Source of the DNA: Myxocyprinus asiaticus
Lineage: Eukaryota > Chordata > Actinopteri > Cypriniformes > Catostomidae
Length of the DNA: 64,000 nt
Reading direction: 5' to 3'
NCBI RefSeq assembly: GCF_019703515.2
Contig: NC_059351.1
Location: forward strand, 20,366,001-20,430,000
The position numbers and the translations under genes were made by a program. Shown here in pieces: positions 11,517-23,780 of this stretch (position 1 is the first letter of the stretch; every line of letters begins with the position of its first letter). A model generated the notes under the pieces. That model was not told the origin of the DNA. It saw only the letters and a program-made list of their open reading frames with translations, and did not search any database.

Positions 11517-11821
11517 TTTAAAATACATAAAGGAAATAATTTACCCCAAAATTGTCAGTGTCATTTCTTACACTCATGCCATTACACACCAAAGGAGAAA
11601 CTGCTTTTATGTCCATTTTGCTGGTTGACAGACTGGTCACTATGTCCTGACATCGTATGGAAAAAAATGAATTTGAAGAACATTCAAAAATTTTCCATTT
11701 TTTATTCCATTGGAAAAATAACATCATACAAGTTTATATATATTGACTAATCAGAGTAGGATTCATACAAAGAGTAAGTTATGATAGAATTTTCATTTTG
11801 GGGTGAACTGTTCCTTTAAGA
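11517..11821. mobile_element. TTAA-flanked MITE
   Basis: The right end reads TTTTGGGGTGAACTGTTCCT followed by TTAA, and the left end has the degraded complement (AATTTACCCCAAAATT) after TTAA. Ends of this kind, with a TTAA target, belong to the piggyBac-like MITEs that are very common in fish. No coding capacity. Confidence 0.55.
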
Positions 11822-11931
11822 AATCATACATCCAAATATCATAGCAGTCAAATTTTATTAACAAGACTTTGAAGACTACATTGAACAATTGTACGTTCTC
11901 CTTTTTATTTTAGACAAACAAGTTGACATCG

Positions 11932-12039
11932 CCTTTCTGGTTTCTATTGTGCTCTCAACATTGATACACGATTGGAAGGAAAATGTTCGGCCCATGCGTC
12001 ACAGGAACTAGGAAAGCCTTCATTGACATGCAGCCTGTA
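11932..12039 (+). other. Candidate exon, unrecognised
   Basis: The segment lies between an acceptor-like TTTTATTTTAG and a strong donor, CAGCCTGTAAGT. One frame holds KQVDIAFLVSIVLSTLIHDW and stops at AACTAG. Another opens at an ATG (11983) and reads MFGPCVTGTRKAFIDMQP into the donor. The splice signals are better than the coding evidence. It may belong with 11309-11472 but the frames do not join simply. Confidence 0.25.
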
Positions 12040-12987
12040 AGTTATCACAAACATTTCTAAAATCATAGGATTAAATACTTACATGTACACATTTGCATGT
12101 ACACATACCCATGCTCCGTTGCATGATGCCCCACCATCAAAACTGCCCTTAGATCTAGCATAAATGCGTTGAATGTTCACAAACAGTATGCCATTGATCA
12201 GCTGTTTCGAACTTCTTTTTGGCTCGGAACGAAGATTAAAAAATAAACTTCTCAGTAAGTATGCCAGGGCCTTAATGGAAGCCAGTAACACTACAATAAG
12301 GTTCTAGGCCTATTTGTTAACGTTAGTAAATGCATTTATTGCCCTTGACCCATCTGCACTACTCACATACACACGCTGTATAAATGATGAGAGAATTATC
12401 ATTTTTTGGTTGAGCGATTTTAACCACTGTGTGTTAACATTAATGCATTATGAACTAACAATGAATACATTTCATACATTTACATTAACCCAAAATATTG
12501 TTCATTGCTACTTTAATGTAGTAGCACTTTTACAAATACAAAGTTATTGAAAAATGTTACTGAAAATGCTAAATACTTTAGAAGAAGCACTTGTAAGTCA
12601 TGAGTACTGTGTCAGATGCATAATGATTTTACTGCTGCTAAAGATGTGTACTTAAAGGTTTTACTGCACTGTTGTACAGTAATTTCTGTTTTTACATGTT
12701 GGTATTAGTGGCTGATTTCCTGCGCCGTGCAAAAGATGCTATTTTCCCATACACATCGATGCTTGGAGAAAACTATCAGTGCTTATAAGCATTTGTTGTC
12801 ATTTATTGAAAAGCGTTTAAACAAAATACATTGCGGGGCACAGTGGACATTTGCTTCAAAGTGTTCTATGTCTTAAATATGAATTACCCCAAACAGCAAA
12901 TCTGAGTGAATTTCTACAGACTGGAAACTTGTTTACCCAAACAGACAATACATTTCTACCTTTTAAATTGTTATTGTTGTCTTCCTG

Positions 12988-12988
<1 letters not shown>

Positions 12989-13022
<34 letters not shown>
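12989..13022. repeat. (CT)n microsatellite
   Basis: About 17 uninterrupted CT units. Confidence 0.9.
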
Positions 13023-13028
<6 letters not shown>

Positions 13029-14090
13029 GTGGTTATGGTAAAGTGATTTTGATGACCAAGAATTCTGTTTTTACATTTTCAACCCAATTTGGGAATATTT
13101 TTACCCAGCATGCTGCAATGACTTTGCAGCAAAGTTACTGACGACAACAGTTCAACAGTTGGGATAGTCATTAAGGGGGAGCAGAGGTTTATGATGTTTC
13201 AGATGTAAAGACAAATTTACCTTTTAGGTTTTCTTGCATATATATTATATATATTTTAATTCATTTGTGTTCACAGTCTTCAAGTGCATCCTTGTAGTCA
13301 TGTTTTAATGTGTTTTAGTATGGCATATTAGTTCAAAAAAATGTATGTAAAAATCGCTAATTAAATAAGTAGCTAATAATGTTTTCACGTTCCGCTTAAT
13401 TATGAAGTTTGTGAAATGCATTTGTCTTTGCTACTGTCATTTTTTGTTTTTAAATTTGTATGTGATGTTGCTGTAACACTGTAAACTTCACAGGTCCCAT
13501 TTTCTAAACTTTATTTAGTATTTAACATTAAGACCAAGTGTAACTGTAGTTCTTGGTGAAATAATAGGTACTGTTCCTGTCTTGTACAAATTTTGATACC
13601 AAACCTGTTTATTTGTACTCCCATTTGTGTTTTAGTCTATATAAGTTGGTTTGTTTTTGTGGTTTTGTATTTTTCTTGGTTACATTTACAAATGTCTTGC
13701 TGTTGAAATGAATTTGTAACATTGTTATCTGAATAAATATTTAGAATTTATTTTTGAAACACTTGTTGACTATACTTTATAATAAATAGGCTATATCAGG
13801 AAACTTGGAATATAAATTAAATGCATTTGAAAATCAAGTGTAACTAACTTAGCTGTGTAGCCTCTGAAAAATAAGTAAATATTACTTGATAATGGTAGTT
13901 CCCTACAAGATAAATATTGTCTTTATAACTTATAATGGGCTGTAAATTGATCAATTTGAGTTGGCATTGCATATAAAGTCTATGTCAAACAATACATTTA
14001 AGTTCAAAACACTCAAAAAGCTGATGCAAATAGTTGCCTCAATTTTTTTGAGTAAAACCAGCACAATATTTTTTACAGGGCACTTTCTTT

Positions 14091-14125
14091 AAAAAAAAAA
14101 AGAAAAAAAAGAAAAAAATTATATA

Positions 14126-14195
<70 letters not shown>

Positions 14196-14205
14196 TATAT
14201 ATATA
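14091..14205. repeat. A-rich tract and (AT)n microsatellite
   Basis: An A/G run is followed by about 40 AT units with few interruptions. Translations of this tract are artefacts. Confidence 0.9.
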
Positions 14206-14442
14206 ACTTTATCCAGTAATCACAAAGGGGAAAAGACAAAGTGATGGATATTCATTGGCCAAATGCAGTGGGGGACCCTGGATAACAGCCAAACACCTCA
14301 CAATTTTGATGGGAGAATTGAAATAGTTTTAGAATAATTTAAGAGTAAACCGCAACATTATGGCATCATCCACTTTTACTCAAGGTTAATGTCTCTCAAT
14401 GACCACCTTTCTCTTACTTCACTCTCTTTTATTAATGCTCGC

Positions 14443-14444
<2 letters not shown>

Positions 14445-14511
<67 letters not shown>

Positions 14512-14512
14512 G
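14445..14512. repeat. (CT)n microsatellite
   Basis: About 33 CT units with one A interruption. Confidence 0.9.
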
Positions 14513-15401
14513 CTATAAGTACCATGGTACTGAATGTATAATTCATACCTGCTAATGGGGGCCCGGTGCTGTAGAACCAGAGCTGCAGGTATCGGATCTC
14601 AGCGCTGGTCACATGACACCGCGCTGTATGCAGTAATGTATACTTTAATTATGGCTTCGGTGGAAGCAGTGCGGCTCAGGTGTCTGGTGACTTTGGGAAT
14701 GTGTCAGTGGTCTGAGATAGAGAGCCGATGTCAGCTGTGAGGAGTGTTTGTGTGTGGATAAAATATTATAGACTTAACTACAGTCATCGATTTTGGAGAA
14801 AGTCTTTTTTTTTTTTTTTTTTTTTTGTGAAAAAGTGCATTGAACTACCAAAGTCATGTACCATGATAATCTGGTCTCATGGTGAAAACAGGACATTTTT
14901 GCAAAACTTGTTATATGTGTCTCCAGGTACAATTCCCTGCAGTTTCCAGGTGAAATGAACACTAGTGGCATTACAACAACAACTAGAACAACTTTTATTC
15001 ACTTTCACTCAAATCATGAATTTAATGGCTGAATAAATACTTATTTTTCTCTCTATTACTCAGACCCTGCTATTTTATGATATCGACACACTTTTACCCT
15101 AATGCAGGACTCTTCAGCTACTTTCTTGCGGGGGCCAGATTATCCAGATGAAAATTTAGCAGGGACCAAAGTTTTTCCATATTCATCTTAGCTAGCACTT
15201 TCATCTGAAGTAACATGTTTCTTTAAAAAAACACCCTTAATACTGTGCATTTATTCATATTAAAATAGTTACAGGGTATACTGTTTATATTGAATTATAA
15301 TTTTTTTAAGGTCTGGCCATAAATTCCTTCATAAGATTTGGCTGAAGAACAAACATGACTTATACAGTACTCTTAACTGACAAATAAATGTTACTTTGAG
15401 A

Positions 15402-15440
15402 AAATAAATAAATAAATAAATAAATAAATAAAAATAAAAA
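15402..15440. repeat. (AAAT)n microsatellite
   Basis: Seven to eight AAAT units, then A-rich sequence. Confidence 0.8.
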
Positions 15441-18315
15441 TCATTTTAACATTTTAGGGCTATTTGCAAATTGAGAATTGAGAAACATTTAGATCTTCTA
15501 AAGCCCTCTCAAAATATCAGCCCACATATGAAAACATCAATCATATTAAAATGTAATGTTTGCTTAATAATGCATTTAAATAGAATTTTCTTTTGAAAAA
15601 AATAAAAAAAAATTAATGTCTATTCTTCCATTTTCTGTATAAAGTATTCAGTGTAGAAAAAAATTTGTCCTGCAAATATTGTGAATTTGCACACAATAGT
15701 CAGTGCAGGAGCCAGATTTTTGGGCAGATAATCATTAGCAAAAGAAGAACAAACTGAGTTGATTTTGTTCATGATTGAGAGGGCTGACTCACAGCGGTAT
15801 AGAACCAAATATAATCAGGATATTTGAAGGTTCAGTTTCACGTTATCACTTTTTTTTTAAAGCCCTACAGACCCTGAACAGATGTGTCATGCCCATTTGA
15901 CACTTCAAGAATAGTGAATAAAAGCAAACTTTTACGCGTATATTCTTTGAACGTTCAGTTTTTATAATCGATTTCTCTTTTGTTGCCTTAGATGTGCATA
16001 TGCGCTGACAACATTTCTGTAACAACTGCGGTGATACATTTTTTATATCTGTAGATTTGACTGCACTCCACACAACTAAGCAATTTTTATAAATACATTT
16101 GATTGAAAAAGACGTTATGCTCACCTAAAAGGTGCAATCCATGTTTGGCAAAGCACTAAACTACCGCCAGAATTTTAAAACACTAATGGTTAGGTTTAGG
16201 CATTGATTTGTTATAGATGTCTTTTTTAAACATCTCATTAATATTTTAAAACACTATTGGTTAGGGTCAGGCAAATGTTTTACGTTAGGGAGGTATGCTT
16301 TAAAAACATCCATCTAAAATTAACCTTAAACCCTCGTCTGAATACAACACCATTTTACTAGATTTTGGCGCCCCCCAGCTGCACAATTCACTGGAAAACT
16401 GCAGCCAAACGTGTTATACAGCATGTAAATTTTGAATTGCAAAAATGTTGTCATGTTCAGGTAAATTTCAAGAGACCAGGCTGTTACTTATAGTTGTCAC
16501 TGCATTTTAAGCTGGGATAGGAGAATGTATTTTAACACACTTTTAACAGTTACACACTTCAGCTTTAAGTACTATGGTACATGTCCAAAATACATGGCTT
16601 TACCATGGCACTTTTTGTTTGCATAAAACAAACAGGAACTAAAAAGAGAGAAAGAGGCCAAAAGACTAGAAGAGAAAAAAAGAGAAAGGGCATGATCATT
16701 TTCTCTTTTTGTGTGTGTGCCTGTAATCTGTTTTAAAGCTGATTAAATATTTAGTGTGCCAAGGGAGTTTGCTCGCCGTGCAGTAATGATTGATGGGTGG
16801 ATGGGAGTGCAGAAGTTAGCACTAAAATACATGAGATCAGTTTACGGTCCTTATCAATGTCACACCCATTAGTGTCTGCTAATACTAGTAACCAATCACA
16901 CACTCCGTCTTCTTCAATTTCCTTTAGGTCACGTCCTCACACTCTCAGCCAATGGAAATGCTCTTCACTGTCCTCTTCTAACTCATCCTGTTCTTTCAAT
17001 CTTCATCACTCCTCTTCCTCTGTTACTCTCCCCTCTCGTCTACTCTTTGAACTGTCAAGCTTCAGTCTCAGTTGAAAGACAGCTTTCTGTCACATTGTGG
17101 TCTCTTTGAGGTTTATACTGTGGTATCACTAGAGCTGTAAGCTGTCATCCTGTGTTATAGAGTGAAAAGCATTTCTAGTTGACATAAGGGTGAATATATC
17201 AGTAAGTATAAGATTTTTAGTAAAAAAAAATCAATGGCACTAATGGTTTCTCTAACAGTGGTTTTGTAGTTTGGTTTCAAACACATAGTTGTAAATTAGG
17301 ATACTTTTTGTAAATTTTGTCTTCAAAACTAAAGTTCCAAATTTATATATTTGTAATAGATGTTGGATAAACAAGTCAACACAATAGAACTACACTGGCA
17401 TAAGGCAAAAGTCAGCTACTTCATAAAGGCAGATTAAAACTGAAACACTGAAATATGTTTTCAGGGCAAGGATATTTTTTATAAATCTCAGGTTGGGGCA
17501 AGTTATCACATTTTATTGTGGCAAGTTGTCACATGTTTATTAAATTACAAATTTCTTTTGGCCAAAACAATGGTTTGATATATTTGCTGTTTTATGACTT
17601 GTTTTGTTTCAATGGAAATTTAAAATATAAAATATAAATGAAAAGTGTTAGCTTGCTTATTATTCACAAATACTGTATATTATTTAATATAATATATTTT
17701 TTTATTAATTAAAATTATTAAATATATAATTTAAAATATATAGAATATTTTAAATATAATTTACAATACTAGATTTTAAATACAATTATATATTAAAATA
17801 ATAACAATATTATACACCCTAACAATAATTACCTTTAATATATTTGCTGTTTCAAGAATTTTGTGTTTCATAATTGTTTTACAATTTAAATTTAGGTGAA
17901 AAGCCTATAACAGGCTGTACTGGCCAGTAATAATAGTCAGTAATGCTAATTTAATTAATTACTTTTTTAAATGAATTCATCTCTTTTCTTTAAAGATTTC
18001 TAAAGTAATAAAATCAATGTTAAACAGAGTAAATAAGTGTAAACTATTTTAATATGAAGAAATGCAATGTGTATTTATTTTTAAATACATATAATGTATT
18101 ATTGTAAATATAATATATTGTAAATAATGTTATATATTAAATATTAATAACATTAATATAGTATTATACAGCCAAATAATAATTATTCTGAAATGCACAA
18201 ATTAAAAGTCATTAAACTGTATACTAATAACTGTGTAATATTTCTCATCACCACTAGTGTCTTCTCCTGCTGTAACTCAATGACTTTTGTCTTTAAACCC
18301 TTCTGTGTCACCTCT

Positions 18316-18508
18316 CCTCTGTGGCACAGCAGCAGGGTGGCACCAATGCAGCATATATTGGCTCTCGCCCACACTGTGTCGGCGTGGGTGGCCGGCTGCT
18401 CCTGTGGTTTGAGGTTTCTGAACCACACTGGCCTCTGGTGAGCCACAGCGTCCGCAAGGTGTAGAGTGACAGCAGGCAGGTGGCCCGCAGTCACCCAGAA
18501 TGAAATAT
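18316..18508 (-). other. Candidate coding exon, unrecognised
   Basis: On the minus strand a strong acceptor (TTGTGTGTGTTTCAG) precedes about 190 nt of GC-rich sequence in otherwise AT-rich surroundings. A possible donor (GAGAG then GTGACA) closes it. One frame is open throughout, with mostly G/C third positions. It reads YISFWVTAGHLPAVTLHLAD, then VAHQRPVWFRNLKPQEQ, and later ANICCIGATLLLCHRGE. I do not recognise the protein. The base composition and splice context argue for a real exon of a minus-strand gene whose other exons I could not find. Confidence 0.35.
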
Positions 18509-18669
18509 ACTGAAACACACACAAATCAGCTTCACACTGCTCATTAACATGTACAGACAGAAAACGGATTGAAAAAATTACCAGAAAAAATTTGTTCTGT
18601 GTCTGTAAATACTGTGTCTGTAAAAAAAGTTGGCCAACAAAGTTGGCAAAAGTAAATAAAGTGACTGTA

Positions 18670-19043
18670 TTTCAGTGATTTGGACTGTGGCATGATTGTT
18701 GGTGCCAGATGGGCTGAGTTTGAGTGTTTCTGTAACTGCTGATCTCCTGGGATTTTCACGCACAACAGTTTCTAGAATTTACTCTGAATGGTGCCAAAAA
18801 CAAAAAAACATCCAGTTCTGTGGATGGAAATGCCTTGTTGATGAGCGAGGTCAATGAAGAATGGCCAGACTAGTTCGAACTGACAAAGTCTACGGTAACT
18901 CAGATAACTGCTCTGTACAATTGTGGTAAGAAGAATAGCATCTCAGAATGCTATAATGAGATGCGGGTTGGCACTGTTTTGGCGGCACGAGGGGGACCTA
19001 CACAATATTAGGCAAGTGGTTTTAATGTTGTGGAAGATCGGTG
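18670..19043. mobile_element. Tc1/mariner-type MITE, copy 2 (truncated)
   Basis: Closely follows 2720-3076 base for base over about 350 nt (for example GATCTCCTGGGATTTTCACG). It ends GATCGGTG next to TA (19044-19045). The left terminal repeat is missing. Confidence 0.6.
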
Positions 19044-19045
19044 TA

Positions 19046-20297
19046 TATACAGTATTTATAATTTATTTTAAAGAAGTATACTGTAGAATAAGACAAATGC
19101 TGTCTTCTTATGCATCTTCGAGCAATACACAAGAGGCAGTATGTTACAGTGATTTTACCATGGTAAAGTTGTGTTGTCAGATATGATGGAAAGCTTAACT
19201 ATAGTAAAATCACTGGAATGCAAGAGATAGTGACCTTTTCTTTAGTTTTTGTTTTTTAAAACAGCAGCGACAGCAATGTGATAAACACAAATGTTCAATA
19301 AATTAAATGTATTATTATTAATCATAATCAAAATAAACAATTCTTCCGCCAAGTAATGTAGTTCCTTAGGCATGGCTGTTTACAGTTTGCGCATTAATGT
19401 ATAATCAATAACTGTAATATAAAAGTACATTCTTCACATCATTTAATGTGCAGACCATGGCTTATCCAATCAGATTTTACAGCTGGAACTGCTTTTTTTT
19501 AAAGATACCATAGTACAGTTACAGTATCAGATGGTAGTACTATGGAACTTTAATATATACCATGGTATTGACTGATTACCATGTTCATGTACCATGGCAT
19601 TAAAATGTACTTTAAAGTACTTCAAAGAAGAAAACAGAAGTTTTTAAGAATTTATTGACATTTGGTCCTGGGCCATGATTTGTCAAACCAACAAATAAAT
19701 AAAAGCACAAACAAAATCACAATCTCACTCACACACCTACCCACACATCCACCCACACACACACACAATAACACAACAATCACACACACACACATACCTA
19801 AAAATTCTTAGGTCGTGCCCTTATTGTGTTGCATGGCTTTGGTTTCATCCTGACAAGTGGTAATTGATTCCGCTGTAGGTTGCGCCGGCGGTAAGTGGGG
19901 GTGTGCGCTCGAGTTTCACTGTAAACAAATCGCTCTTTTCTGCGGCCTGACCTTCCCTCCTCTCCCTCTCTCTCGACACCATCTCTCCTCTCTGTTCACA
20001 CGGCTCCTTCCTCTTCATCATGGGTTTTAGGTGCTGAACTCTTAAAATTCTTCTGCAAATAATGGTCAGAATGTATTAATATTATGCTTGTTAATATTAA
20101 TGGAAGTCTTTAAGAACACTGACAAAAAATACAATTAAAAAATGATGTGTTGGATTTACTTAAAAAGTGTGATACAAAAATGCTGCATACTGTATATATT
20201 TTAAGTAAATTCAACTTATAGTGATTTTATATAACTACAAAAACTTACATAAATGTAGGCTCAGTTTAATCAACTTTATTAACTTAAAAAGGTATGT
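19046..20297. other. Non-coding interval
   Basis: No gene seen. It holds ACCATGGTA palindromic motifs (19505-19600) that recur near 29740-29990, and a CA-rich stretch at 19725-19795. Confidence 0.4.
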
Positions 20298-20552
20298 CAC
20301 ATGAATAGGGTTGCAAAGTGGCGGAAAATTTCCAGTAAATTTCTGGAAACTTTCCAGAAAATTTTCATGGGAAGTTAAGCTGGGGAATTTTCGAAATATT
20401 GGAAAAAACTTTGGGCACTTGGCTATATGCTGCTGCATCTTTGTGGCATTCTTAACATAGGTCTTTGCACAGTATTTGCAAATGTACACAGCCTTTCCTT
20501 CTACATTGGCTGAGGTGAAATGTATCCATACATCAGATGCCGCACGTGGCAT
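20235..20552 (-). pseudogene. BED zinc-finger remnant of hAT transposase
   Basis: The 105-codon frame starts MPRAASDVWIHFTSANVEGK and contains CKYCAKTYVKNATKMQQHI followed by AKC. These are the aromatic W/F, CxxC and HxxxC positions of a BED finger, the DNA-binding N-terminal domain of hAT transposases. After KCPKF the frame runs directly into the element's own terminal repeat (from about 20400) and then past the element end. Everything that would carry the DDE-type catalytic core is missing. If transcribed it could give a DNA-binding-only protein; there is no evidence that it is. Confidence 0.7.
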
Positions 20553-21361
20553 TGTTCTGTAGAATAAGATTAGAAAAAAGCTTGTAAAAAAACATTAATG
20601 CCATGCCATGCACAGATATTTAAATAGTTAGCAAAACAATTGGAATATTCTGGAATGGTAAAAATATTTTAAAATTGATGCTGGACAAATTAATAGAAAT
20701 AGGCTAGATGAATAGATGAACACTCCTCAATCAGCATGCTAAATCAAACTATAACCAATGTTCTTGTATGATAACAGAAAACTGCCTAGCAGAAGAAACA
20801 GCATCACAGTTGAGCTAGCTAGCACCATGATAGCTAGCCTCTTAAATTGTCAATGAAATGGTGTTAGCTAGCTTACATTTAGCATATCTGATTTACTGGC
20901 TAGCAAGCTACTGTATAAACACATTTTGATTTAGGGTTAGGGTTAGGGTGTTATTTGCTAGTTAAACTTTAATACCATAGATCAAATATATTTACCCTAG
21001 TAATATCATCTAAACTTACTTGACTGGATGTAGTCCTTGGGCTCAAATGCAGTAGTGTGGCTTCAACAGTCCTGCTGTAGTAAGCAGCCTGCAGTAAGTA
21101 GTGTGCTGTGTGTGTGTGATTGAGGAATGGGCAGGGTAGAAATTCAACTGAATTTGCATTAAATCTGGTTGTTTTAACCAAGATTATGCTGCAAGATGTT
21201 TTTTTTTTTTCCAATTACATTTAAGTTCCCTGTTATAGGCTAACTTGCAATTTTGCAAATTTCCAGTTTATTCCCATTAATCCCCATTAATTCCCATATA
21301 TTCCCGTTAATTCCCATGGAAAGTTTCCAACTTTGAAAATTCCCAGAATTTTGCAAACCTA
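20306..21361 (-). mobile_element. Non-autonomous hAT transposon with perfect 8-bp duplication
   Basis: The termini are imperfect inverted repeats: left TAGGGTTGCAAA, right TTTGCAAACCTA. The 8-bp duplication CACATGAA flanks both sides exactly (20298-20305 and 21362-21369). An 8-bp duplication and T/CAGGG-type ends are diagnostic of hAT. The interior retains one piece of transposase, the BED zinc finger, reading on the minus strand, and lacks the catalytic domain. GCTAGC-rich palindromic sequence fills 20810-20910. A full-length hAT is usually above 2.5 kb, so this is an internal-deletion derivative. Confidence 0.85.
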
Positions 21362-21369
21362 CACATGAA

Positions 21370-21579
21370 TAAGATTTAGCAACTAATAGCAAGTAAAATT
21401 TATATTATTGTTTCTACTTAGGATTAGTTCACCTGCCCTGATGCCAACCCAGTTATGTATGACTGTCTAAGATTTTTACGAAAATGTTGAAGCTCTGCAG
21501 GTCCTTATCATGTATGTAAATGGCTACCGTCAGGCTGCTGGCTGTTTGATGGTCCAAAAGGCACATTTAGGCAGGATAA
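21370..21579. other. No recognisable feature
   Basis: Short non-coding gap between mobile elements. Confidence 0.4.
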
Positions 21580-21840
21580 AGGTAATCCACACGACTCCAG
21601 TTGATCAATTAATATGCCTTCTGAAGCGAATCGATAGGTGGTGTAAGAAACAAATAGATCATTAAAACTTTATTAACTTTAAAAAAATAAAATTAAAAAT
21701 GCTTCCTGCCAGCAGTCGATGCATCAGTGACAGTGATGTTATGGAGAGTTCACACGAGAAGTCGGAATCGTGCGCTTTGCATACAACAGATCAAGTGAGA
21801 GTTAGTTCATTTCAAACAGCATCCCAGCACTGGCCGGAAT
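21580..21840. mobile_element. Fragment of a TTAA-type MITE
   Basis: Contains the motifs TAATCCACACGACTCCAG and CTTCTGAAGCGAATCGATAG, recurrent in internal parts of the fish MITE family that also supplies 40680-40860 and 56940-57294. No ends are preserved. Confidence 0.4.
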
Positions 21841-21865
21841 AAGAAGTCTTTAGAAGAAGCCTTTA

Positions 21866-22040
21866 TTTTTGTCACACATTATACATTTTGCATATATACA
21901 GTGAAATAATTTTTTTCGCATATCCCAGCTAAGCTGGTGTCAGAGCCAGAGCGCAGGGTCAGCCATGATATGGCGCCCCTGGAGCAGATAGGGTAAAGGG
22001 CCTTGCTCAAGGGCCCAACAGTGGCATCTTGGTGGTTTAA
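21866..22040. repeat. Dispersed repeat, copy A
   Basis: Contains GGGCCTTGCTCAAGGGCCCA and AACAGTGGCATCTTG, shared with 32363-32470. It looks like the tail of an interspersed element of unknown class. Confidence 0.45.
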
Positions 22041-22166
22041 AGTAACAATGTAAAGTTTTTTTTTGTTTGTTTGTTTGTTTTTTATCTTTCCTCTGTCAGG
22101 ATATAGGAAAAATATGTATTTTAAAGATACATATTTTCTGTTCGTTAATAAATTCATCTTAATATA

Positions 22167-23778
22167 CAGTTGAAGTCAGAAGTTTACATACACCTTAGAC
22201 AAATACATTTAAACTCAGTTTTTTCACAATTCCTGACATTTAATCGTAGAAAACATTCCCTGTCTTAGGTCAATTAGGATCACTACTTTATTTTAAGAAT
22301 ATGAAATTTCAGCTTTTATTTCTTTCATCACATTCCCAGTGGGCCAGAAGTTTACATACACTTTGTTAATATTTGGTAGCATTGCCTTTAAATTGTTTAA
22401 CTTGGGTCAAACATTTTGGTTAGCCTTCCACAAGCTTCTCACAATAAGTTGCTGGAATTTTGGCCCATTCCTCCAGACAGAATTGGTGTAACTGAGACAG
22501 GTTTGTAGGCCTCCTTGTTCGCACACGCTTTTTCAGTTCTGCCCACAAATTTTCTATCGGATTGAGGTCAGGGCTTTGTGATGGCCACTCCAGTACCTTG
22601 ACTTTGTTGTCCTTAAGCCATTTTGCCACAATTTTGGAGGTATGCTTGGGGTCATTGACCATTTGGAAGACCCATTTGCAACCGAGCTTTAACTTCCTGG
22701 CTGTTGTCTTGAGATGTTGTTTCAATATATCCACATAATTTTCCTTCCTCATGATGTCATCTATTTTGTGAAGTGCACCAGTCCCTCCTGCAGCAAAGCA
22801 CCCCCACAACATGATATTGCCACCACCATGCTTCACGGTTGGGATGGTGTTCTTCGGCTTGCAAGCCTCACCCTTTTTCCTCCAAATATAATGATGGTCA
22901 TTATGGCCAAACAGTTCAATTTTTGTTTCATTAGACCAGAGGACATTTCTCCAAAAAGTAAGATCTTTGTCCCCATGTGCACTTGCAAACTGTAGCCTGG
23001 CTTTTTTATGGCGGTTTTGGAGCAGTGGCTTCTTCCTTGCTGAGCAGCCTTTCAGGTTATGTCGATATAGGACTCATTTTACTGTGGATATAGATACTTG
23101 TCTACCTGTTTCCTCCAGCATCTTCACAAGGTCCTTTGCTGTTGTTCTGGGATTAATTTGCACTTTTCGCACAAAACTACATTCATCTCTAGGAGACAGA
23201 ATGTGTCTCCTTCCTGAGCAGTATGATGGCTGCGTGGTCCCATGGTGTTTAAACTTGCATACTATTGTTTATACAAATGAACGTGGCACCTTCAGGCATT
23301 TGGAAATTGCTCCCAAGGATGAACAAGACTTGTGGAGGTCCACAATTTTTTTTCTGAGGTCTTGGCTGATTTCTTTTGATTTTTCCATGATGTCAAGCAA
23401 AGAGGCACAGAGTTTGAAGGTATGCCTTAAAATACATCCACAGGTACACCTCCAATTCAGTATACCTCCTATCGGAAGCTAATTGGCTAATTGCCAAAAG
23501 GCTTGACATCATTTTATGGAATTTTCCAAGCTGCCTAAAGGTGCAGTTAACGTCGTGTATGTAAACTTCTGACCTACTGGAATTGTGATATAGTCAATTA
23601 AAAGTGAAACAATCTGTCTGTAAACAATTGTTGGAATAATTACTTGTGTCATGCACAAAGTAGATGTCCTAAATGACTTGCCAAAACTATAGTTTGCTAA
23701 TTTGAAATCTGTGGAGTGGTTAAAAAATGAGTTTTAATGACTTCAACCTAAGTGTATGTAAACTTATGACTTCAACTG
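22167..23778 (-). mobile_element. Tc1 transposon, Sleeping Beauty-like, inactive
   Basis: The element begins CAGTTGAAGTCAGAAGTTTA after TA (22165-22166) and ends with the complement before TA (23779-23780), 1612 bp in all. Each end has the IR/DR layout: an outer transposase-binding repeat (22167 and 23752-23778) and an inner one (near 22339-22364 and 23558-23580) sharing AGAAGTTTACATACAC. That paired layout is characteristic of the salmonid/cyprinid Tc1 group from which Sleeping Beauty was derived. The transposase on the minus strand is broken, but the ends look intact, so an active transposase supplied elsewhere might still move it (inference). Confidence 0.9.
22368..23388 (-). pseudogene. 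Degenerate Tc1 transposase
   Basis: The recognisable coding span runs from an ATG at 23388 to the family stop at 22368, 1021 nt where an intact gene has 1023, so indels disturb the frame. The longest open piece (22420-22836) covers the C-terminal catalytic half, including MLWGCFAAGG and LEWPSQSPDLNPIENLW, which holds the catalytic glutamate. Two catalytic aspartates are gone. The first, in the WSDET motif, reads Asn (codon at 22930-22932). The second, in the DNDPKH motif, reads Val (codon at 22657-22659). A stop also replaces the residue after VEG at 22420. The N-terminal paired-like DNA-binding domain is interrupted. Confidence 0.85.
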
Positions 23779-23780
23779 TA

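Larger units (their letters stand above)
12040..18315. other. 6 kb without a supported gene
   Basis: Mostly AT-rich non-coding sequence with several microsatellites (listed separately) and scattered ACCATGGTA motifs (14519, 16565-16605) that look like MITE remnants. A GC-richer patch at 14549-14740 carries an exon-like minus frame (TSAEIRYLQLWFYSTGPPLA, donor GTATGAAT), too short to call. Confidence 0.4.

Noticed and set aside
14039..14239. Minus-strand open frame of 66 codons
   Set aside because: It translates an (AT)n tract into a YIYIYI string.
14549..14623. 75-nt minus-strand exon (TSAEIRYLQLWFYSTG)
   Set aside because: A donor is present and one frame is open, but it is too short and the overlapping plus frame is equally good.
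22967..23482. 171-codon plus-strand frame
   Set aside because: It is the antisense of the decayed Tc1 transposase.
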